DNA from: a virus | Strand: one strand, 5' to 3' | Length of the DNA: 23,703 nt | IMG/VR virus record: IMGVR_UViG_3300020172_000522 | Span: 1 to 23,703 of that record | In this document: positions 19,736 to 23,703 of the stretch, piece after piece | Layout of the letters: each line of letters starts with the position of its first letter | Numbering within the stretch: the stretch's first letter is position 1 | The notes under the pieces: generated by a model | What the model was told of the DNA's origin: nothing | The model's input: the letters and a program-made list of their open reading frames with translations, nothing else | Databases searched by the model: none | Program-made: the position numbers and the translations under genes

Positions 19736-21297
19736 TGTCTGCTAAAGAACGTTACGATTCTTTGTTCGGTGATCGTACTCAATATTTAAACATGGCACGT
19801 AGAGCAGCTGAGCTGACCCTACCTTATGTTATCCGGGATGATGAGGAAGACTACAAAAGTGCTAGACCGTTGCCATCTCCGTGGCAATCAGTCGGTGCTA
19901 AAGGTGTAGTTACCCTTAGTTCAAAACTGATGCTTGCATTGCTTCCTCCACAAACTAGCTTCTTCAAGCTACAAGTGGATGAGACTATGCTCGGTCAGGA
20001 GTATGGTCCTGGTATTAAATCAGAACTTGATCTAGCATTTGCTAAGATCGAACGTACCATCATGGAATCCATTGCTGCTAGTGATGATCGTGTCGTTGTA
20101 CACCAAGCACTGAAGCACCTGGTGATTGCTGGTAATGCTCTGATTTACATGGGTAAGGATGGGCTTCGGTTGTATCCTCTCAATCGCTATGTTATAGATC
20201 GAGACGGCGACGGTAACGTCATTGAAATTGTAACCAAAGAACGAGTATCTCGTAAGCTTCTTGAAGGCACTCTTCCTGAACCTAAACCTAACGATGTTGC
20301 TAGAGACAAACGTGGTAGTCGTGATGAGGTAGATATCTACACACACGTACGCCGCGACAACAATCGTTATGTATGGCATCAAGAAGTTGATGATATCGTT
20401 ATTCCTAAGTCCTTTGGTAAAGCACCATTGGATGCCAACCCTTGGCTAGCACTACGCTTCAACTCTGTTGATGGCGAGATGTATGGTAGGGGTCGTGTCG
20501 AAGAATTTATGGGAGACCTACGTTCCCTTGAAGCACTCTCTCAGGCACTCGTAGAAGGCTCTGCAGCAGCCGCTAAGGTTGTGTTCGTAGTGTCACCCTC
20601 AAGTACTACCAAACCTGCCACGCTGGCGGCTGCAGGCAACGGAGCGATCGTCCAAGGAAGACCCGATGACATCGGTGTTGTGCAAGTCGGCAAAACTGCT
20701 GACTTCCGTACTGCATATGAGATGGCACTTCAACTTGAACGTCGTCTATCTGATGCCTTCCTCATCCTTAATGTTCGCCAGTCAGAACGTACTACTGCAG
20801 AAGAAGTACGTATGACACAACTTGAATTGGAACAGCAACTTGGTGGTCTATTCAGTATGCTTACTGTAGACTTTCTTGTTCCTTATCTGAATCGTAAGTT
20901 GAACGTCTTCCAAAAGACTGGTGAGATCCCACGTATTCCTAAGGGTATTGTTAAACCTACCATTGTTGCAGGTATCAATGCACTTGGTCGTGGTCAAGAT
21001 CGGGAAAGCCTTAGTGCATTCCTGATGACTATTGCACAAACAATGGGTCCACAAGCTATTCAAACCTTTGTCAATCCTGAAGAGGTTATCAAACGTCTGG
21101 CTGCTTCACAAGGTATTGATGTACTCAACCTTGTTAAGTCAATGCAGGATGTACAAGCTGAGCAACAGCAAGCTATGCAACAACAGCAACAGTTGGAGTT
21201 GGTTAAGCAAGCTGGCCAGTTAGCATCTGCTCCTGCAAACGATCCGTCTAAATATCCACAAAATGAGCAACCAACCCAGCCGCAACAACCGGCGTAA
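19735..21297 (+). CDS. Head-tail connector / portal protein (T7 gp8-like)
   Basis: 520 residues (T7 gp8 has 536). Collinear with T7-type portals: YLNMARRAAELTLPYVIRDD, the LPSPWQSVGAKGVVTLSSKL segment, LMLALLPPQTSFFKL, and the crown/stem region YGRGRVEEFMGDLRSLEALS and ERTTAEEVRMTQLELEQQLG. Twelve copies form the vertex through which DNA enters and leaves, and on which scaffold and capsid assemble. The last 60 residues are Gln-rich (QAEQQQAMQQQQQLELVKQA). The 3' end overlaps the next small ORF by 35 bp. Confidence 0.95.
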   Translation: MSAKERYDSLFGDRTQYLNMARRAAELTLPYVIRDDEEDYKSARPLPSPWQSVGAKGVVTLSSKLMLALLPPQTSFFKLQVDETMLGQEYGPGIKSELDLAFAKIERTIMESIAASDDRVVVHQALKHLVIAGNALIYMGKDGLRLYPLNRYVIDRDGDGNVIEIVTKERVSRKLLEGTLPEPKPNDVARDKRGSRDEVDIYTHVRRDNNRYVWHQEVDDIVIPKSFGKAPLDANPWLALRFNSVDGEMYGRGRVEEFMGDLRSLEALSQALVEGSAAAAKVVFVVSPSSTTKPATLAAAGNGAIVQGRPDDIGVVQVGKTADFRTAYEMALQLERRLSDAFLILNVRQSERTTAEEVRMTQLELEQQLGGLFSMLTVDFLVPYLNRKLNVFQKTGEIPRIPKGIVKPTIVAGINALGRGQDRESLSAFLMTIAQTMGPQAIQTFVNPEEVIKRLAASQGIDVLNLVKSMQDVQAEQQQAMQQQQQLELVKQAGQLASAPANDPSKYPQNEQPTQPQQPA

Positions 21298-21511
21298 ACC
21301 CTCACAAGCTGAACCTGAAAGGGATGTACGTGAAGTAGAACATCCACCTACTGAAAAACCTGTACTTAAGGTAGAGACCCCTAAACCAAATAAGTACGAC
21401 CCTAAGCCTAAGATTGGTGCTCCCAGTCTTGGGCGTTCACCCAACTACGTAACTAAAGTTGGTCTTGGAAATCTAGAAGTAACTACTGCACATGGCAACT
21501 CTGACGTATGA
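21263..21511 (+). CDS. Hypothetical small proline-rich protein between portal and scaffold
   Basis: 82 residues (MSNQPSRNNRRKPSQAEPER at the start), extended, Pro/Lys/Glu-rich, with KPVLKVETPKPNKYDPKPKI and a C-terminal SPNYVTKVGLGNLEVTTAHG stretch. It overlaps portal and scaffold genes by 35 and 20 bp. Its place suggests a role in prohead assembly, but no family is recognised. Confidence 0.6.
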   Translation: MSNQPSRNNRRKPSQAEPERDVREVEHPPTEKPVLKVETPKPNKYDPKPKIGAPSLGRSPNYVTKVGLGNLEVTTAHGNSDV

Positions 21512-22259
21512 TCCCACCCCTGCGGATCAACCTGAGTTCAGTGAAGCTGAGCAAGAAGCTCTTGCTATCGGAGAGGCTGCTGCTGAACAACAGCAACAGC
21601 TTCTCGCTGGTAAGTTTAAAGATGCTGAAGCTCTAGAGAAAGCTTACATTGAACTGCAATCTAAGTTTGGTTCACGACAAGAAGGCTCCTCTGAAGAGGA
21701 TACCACTGAAGAACCAGACGAAGACTCTGATAACGAACCACTCAATATTCTTGATGCTCTTTGGGAAGACGCTCAATCTGGTGAGCTATCCAAAGAAACT
21801 AAAGAACAGTTGTCTAAGATGAACCCTGCTGAAGTTGCAGCAGAGTACATTAAATACAGACAACAGATCGAAGCAAACCAAGAATCTACCGCAGACATCA
21901 GTGATCAAGAAGTTGCTGAACTGCGAGGCATTGCAGGTGGAGATGATGGGTACCAAGAGATGATCGCTTGGGCATCCGATAACCTTTCACCTCAAGACAT
22001 CCAGCGTTATGATAGTGTCATCGCTAGTGGAAACTACGATGCCATTTCATTTGCTGTTGAAGCACTCAAATCAAAGTACACTGAAGCTATGGGCGTTGAA
22101 GGACAACTGTTTAAAGGCAAGCCTGCCAGCAACACACGTGATGTATTCCGATCTCAAGCTGAGGTAGTAGCGGCTATGTCCGATCCTCGTTATGATCGAG
22201 ACCCTGCATATCGTAGTGATGTGTTTGAAAAACTTGAACGCTCTGATCTGAACTATTGA
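21492..22259 (+). CDS. Capsid scaffolding protein (T7 gp9-like)
   Basis: 255 residues. It has the usual scaffold composition: very acidic, helical and without cysteine. LLAGKFKDAEALEKAYIELQ is the conserved N-terminal KFKxxxxLEKAY motif; an acidic linker (SSEEDTTEEPDEDSDNEP) follows; then GYQEMIAWASDNLSPQDIQR and YDAISFAVEALKSKY, typical of T7-like scaffolds. The basic/aromatic C terminus (DPRYDRDPAYRSDVFEKLER) is where scaffolds bind the capsid protein. It guides prohead assembly and is expelled during packaging. The capsid gene would be expected next but is displaced by the accessory cassette. Confidence 0.92.
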   Translation: MATLTYDPTPADQPEFSEAEQEALAIGEAAAEQQQQLLAGKFKDAEALEKAYIELQSKFGSRQEGSSEEDTTEEPDEDSDNEPLNILDALWEDAQSGELSKETKEQLSKMNPAEVAAEYIKYRQQIEANQESTADISDQEVAELRGIAGGDDGYQEMIAWASDNLSPQDIQRYDSVIASGNYDAISFAVEALKSKYTEAMGVEGQLFKGKPASNTRDVFRSQAEVVAAMSDPRYDRDPAYRSDVFEKLERSDLNY

Positions 22260-22432
22260 TGAACGACACTAACATCTGGGCTAAGGAACCACCTATGTAC
22301 ACTGACAAAGACTACACTGTGCCTCATAACGAACGTGCTGAACTGCTGAATGGTCGCCTTGCTATGCTTGGCTTCGTGGCTGCTATTGGCGCTTATATCG
22401 TAACCGGTCAAATCATTCCTGGAGTATTCTAA
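22259..22432 (+). CDS. hli: High-light-inducible protein (Hli)
   Basis: 57 residues. The C-terminal half holds the chlorophyll-binding signature NERAELLNGRLAMLGFVAAI followed by TGQIIPGVF, the ending typical of phage-borne Hli proteins. One transmembrane helix carries the ExxNxR chlorophyll ligands. Hli proteins bind pigment in the thylakoid membrane and protect photosystem II from excess light. Too short for many gene finders. The ATG at 22259 overlaps the scaffold stop and the stop overlaps the next ATG, so it is read together with the late genes. psbA lies about 0.9 kb downstream. Confidence 0.95.
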   Translation: MNDTNIWAKEPPMYTDKDYTVPHNERAELLNGRLAMLGFVAAIGAYIVTGQIIPGVF

Positions 22433-22677
22433 TGCCAAAGTACACACGTCCTACTACACCACAACCTGGTTCACCAACTAAATATACACGTCCTACAGCA
22501 GCTGAAGGTGGCACTAAATACACCCGTCCAACTACAGCTGAAGGTGGTACTAAGTACACCCGTCCTAGTACAACTCAACCTGGTGGAACAGTAAAGTATA
22601 CTAGCTCTTCTGCTATGAAACGTAGTAGCACAACCAGTTCTTCTACGCCTACTCGTAAGAAGAAGCCAAGTAAATAG
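22432..22677 (+). CDS. Tandem-repeat, Thr/Pro/Lys-rich protein
   Basis: 81 residues built from repeats: MPKYTRPTTPQPGSPT, KYTRPTAAEGGT, KYTRPTTAEGGT, KYTRPSTTQPGGTV, KYTSSS, then a Ser/Thr/Lys-rich tail ending RKKKPSK. It contains no predicted fold and is strongly basic and hydroxylated. Function unknown; a virion fibre-like, nucleic-acid-binding or charge-neutralising role is conceivable. The ATG is coupled to hli (TAATG). Confidence 0.6.
   Translation: MPKYTRPTTPQPGSPTKYTRPTAAEGGTKYTRPTTAEGGTKYTRPSTTQPGGTVKYTSSSAMKRSSTTSSSTPTRKKKPSK
22477..22572 (+). repeat. 36-bp tandem repeat units within a coding sequence
   Basis: Units at 22477-22512 and 22513-22548 and a partial third from 22549 encode T-KYTRP-[S/T/A]-TAEGG. 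The two full units differ mainly at third codon positions (ATA-CACG against ACA-CCCG), so the protein repeat is conserved while the DNA has diverged. Confidence 0.75.
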
Positions 22678-22686
22678 GATAAAGTT

Positions 22687-22824
22687 ATGCCCCTTAAGAA
22701 AGGTTCATCTGATAAGACTGTCTCTGCTAACATTCGTAAGATGAAGGCAGAAGGTTATCCTCAAAAGCAAGCTGTTGCTGCTGCACTTAGCAGCGCAGGT
22801 AAATCCAAGAAAAACAAAAAGTAG
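22687..22824 (+). CDS. Small basic conserved phage protein (MPLKKG type)
   Basis: 45 residues ([20 protein letters not shown] at the start, then [20 protein letters not shown] and KKNKK). The pattern MPLKKG-S-xKTVSxNI, GxPQKQAxAxAL, SAGK is a widespread small phage/bacterial family of unknown function that I recognise by its layout. ATG at 22687, preceded by AGGATAAAG. It belongs to the tiny-gene cluster between hli and psbA. Confidence 0.75.
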   Translation: MPLKKGSSDKTVSANIRKMKAEGYPQKQAVAAALSSAGKSKKNKK

Positions 22825-22834
22825 GAGTTCTATC

Positions 22835-22960
22835 ATGCCACAAGTCGGTTCTAAAAAATTTCCATATACTCCAGCTGGTAAAGCAGCTGCAAAGAAAGAA
22901 GCAGCAAAGGCTGGTCAGAAGATGAAACCAGCACCTGCTAAGAAAAAGAAAATGATGTAG
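22835..22960 (+). CDS. Small Lys/Ala-rich protein
   Basis: 41 residues (MPQVGSKKFPYTPAGKAAAK at the start, ending KKKKMM). About one third of residues are Lys and the rest mostly Ala, with AKKEAAKAGQKMKPAPA. The opening MPQVGxKKFPYT-xGxAAA is a known small-phage-protein style. The composition recalls histone-like tails. TAGGAG lies 7-12 nt upstream of the ATG, a strong ribosome binding site. Confidence 0.7.
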   Translation: MPQVGSKKFPYTPAGKAAAKKEAAKAGQKMKPAPAKKKKMM

Positions 22961-22969
22961 TATTGGTAG

Positions 22970-23000
22970 ATCCGTCAATACTGCGCGTGTATTGGCGGAT
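22970..23000 (+). terminator. 12-bp stem-loop between the tiny-gene cluster and the RlpA-like gene
   Basis: ATCCGTCAATAC (22970-22981) pairs with GTATTGGCGGAT (22989-23000), twelve pairs with one G-U and a 7-nt loop. No T-run follows, and the ribosome binding site of the next gene (AGGAG, 23005-23009) lies immediately behind. It may be a processing or attenuation hairpin more than a true terminator. Confidence 0.5.
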
Positions 23001-23041
23001 TAGTAGGAGTAATCAATATTAAAGTTCTTCGCTTTATTATT

Positions 23042-23338
23042 ATGATTCCTGTTCTAACTACTCTATCGGTGATTAGCTCTTGGTACGGACCTGGCTTTGA
23101 TGGTCGTCTTACTGCAAGCGGATCCCGATTCAATCAAAACGCCCTTACTACAGCGCACAAGACACTACCCTTTGGAACACAACTTCGTGTTTGTTTCAAG
23201 AGGTGTGCCGTTGTTCGGGTAACAGATCGCGGTCCTTACATTCATGGTAGGACTCTTGATCTCAGTAAAGGTGCGGCTGATGCAATCGGTCTCACTGGTA
23301 CAGGGGTTGGAAGGGTACAAGTAACCCGTCTTAACTAA
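23042..23338 (+). CDS. RlpA-like double-psi beta-barrel protein
   Basis: 98 residues from the ATG at 23042. The core is clear: [76 protein letters not shown]. This is the RlpA / septal-ring double-psi beta-barrel, whose bacterial members bind or cut peptidoglycan glycan strands at the septum. The catalytic-type Asp of the TDRGP motif is kept. The N terminus ([12 protein letters not shown]) is hydrophobic. A better ribosome binding site suggests a start at ATT 23018 (see findings), which would add a basic residue stretch and complete a signal peptide. Likely acts in the cell envelope, perhaps during lysis. Confidence 0.85.
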   Translation: MIPVLTTLSVISSWYGPGFDGRLTASGSRFNQNALTTAHKTLPFGTQLRVCFKRCAVVRVTDRGPYIHGRTLDLSKGAADAIGLTGTGVGRVQVTRLN

Positions 23339-23340
23339 TT

Positions 23341-23703
23341 ATGACTGCTACTCTTGTAGCCCCCAAGTCTCAAGGCAACCCTTGGGACTCTTACTTGAAC
23401 TGGGTAACCAGTACAAACAACCGTCTTTATATCGGCCACTTTGGAGTCCTTATGATTCCAACACTGTTGGCCGCTGCTACATGTTTTATCATTGCGTTCA
23501 TTGCGGCTCCCCCTGTCGATATTGATGGCATCCGTGAGCCCGTTGCCGGGAGTCTTCTTTATGGAAACAACATCATATCGGGAGCCGTCGTTCCGAGCAG
23601 CAACGCCATCGGACTTCACTTCTACCCAATTTGGGAAGCTAATTCACTTGATGAATGGCTCTACAATGGGGGTCCGTTCCAACTCACAGTGTTCCACTTC
23701 CTC
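23341..23703 (+). CDS. psbA: Photosystem II D1 protein, 3' truncated
   Basis: The first 121 residues of D1 (of about 360) with no stop before the window ends. It starts [20 protein letters not shown] and carries [20 protein letters not shown], the first transmembrane helix ([20 protein letters not shown]), [16 protein letters not shown], and [20 protein letters not shown], all standard D1. Phage-borne psbA keeps photosystem II working while host D1 decays during infection. It begins 2 bp after the RlpA-like stop and shares the accessory cassette with hli. In related cyanopodoviruses psbA and hli also lie between the scaffold and the capsid gene. Confidence 0.98.
   Translation, partial: MTATLVAPKSQGNPWDSYLNWVTSTNNRLYIGHFGVLMIPTLLAAATCFIIAFIAAPPVDIDGIREPVAGSLLYGNNIISGAVVPSSNAIGLHFYPIWEANSLDEWLYNGGPFQLTVFHFL

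Overview
The window is a contiguous stretch of a T7-like (autographivirus-type) cyanopodovirus genome. The evidence is a full set of T7-order genes (terminase subunits, single-subunit RNA polymerase, gp2.5-like SSB, endonuclease I, primase-helicase, family A DNA polymerase, gp6-like exonuclease, portal, scaffold) combined with cyanophage host-derived genes: psbA (D1), a high-light-inducible protein, a short class I ribonucleotide reductase pair, ThyX, a MazG-like enzyme and an NblA-like protein. The psbA/hli pair and an NblA-like gene aimed at phycobilisomes point to a picocyanobacterial host, most likely Synechococcus. All genes lie on the + strand. No integrase, tRNA, CRISPR array or insertion sequence was seen.

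Layout. 1-2760: end of the late packaging block (small terminase, a basic protein, an HNH endonuclease, a small ORF, large terminase). 2761-3005: a non-coding gap with a putative phage-RNA-polymerase promoter followed by two long stem-loops. 3006-4245: a small metabolic block with thyX. 4246-4908: about 660 bp of non-coding DNA with three host-type (sigma70-like) promoter candidates, a GC-rich palindromic island and several hairpins. In T7 terms this is where the right genome end meets the left end, so the window probably spans the junction of a circularised or concatemeric assembly. 4909-7721: an early array of about 16 very small, mostly overlapping ORFs of unknown function. 7721-16588: RNA polymerase, then DNA replication and nucleotide metabolism. 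16591-18692: RNR alpha and beta subunits. 18661-22259: virion assembly (two hypotheticals, portal, small ORF, scaffold). 22259-23703: an accessory cassette between scaffold and the expected major capsid gene, holding hli, a tandem-repeat protein, two tiny basic proteins, an RlpA-like protein and the start of psbA.

How it fits together. Host RNA polymerase would transcribe the early array and the phage polymerase from the 4.3-4.9 kb promoters. The phage polymerase would then read the middle and late genes from its own promoters, of which two near-identical candidate sites are visible (after terL and inside the polymerase gene). ThyX, RNR, MazG, endonuclease I and the exonuclease would supply and recycle nucleotides. 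D1 and Hli would sustain photosystem II while the NblA-like protein would target the antenna. 

Most notable points: a DNA polymerase split into exonuclease and polymerase reading frames with no good start for the second; an NblA-like gene; a duplicated promoter-like 20-mer; an RlpA-like gene whose best ribosome binding site points to an ATT start that completes a signal peptide; an RNR beta subunit lacking the radical tyrosine; and the structured genome-end region.
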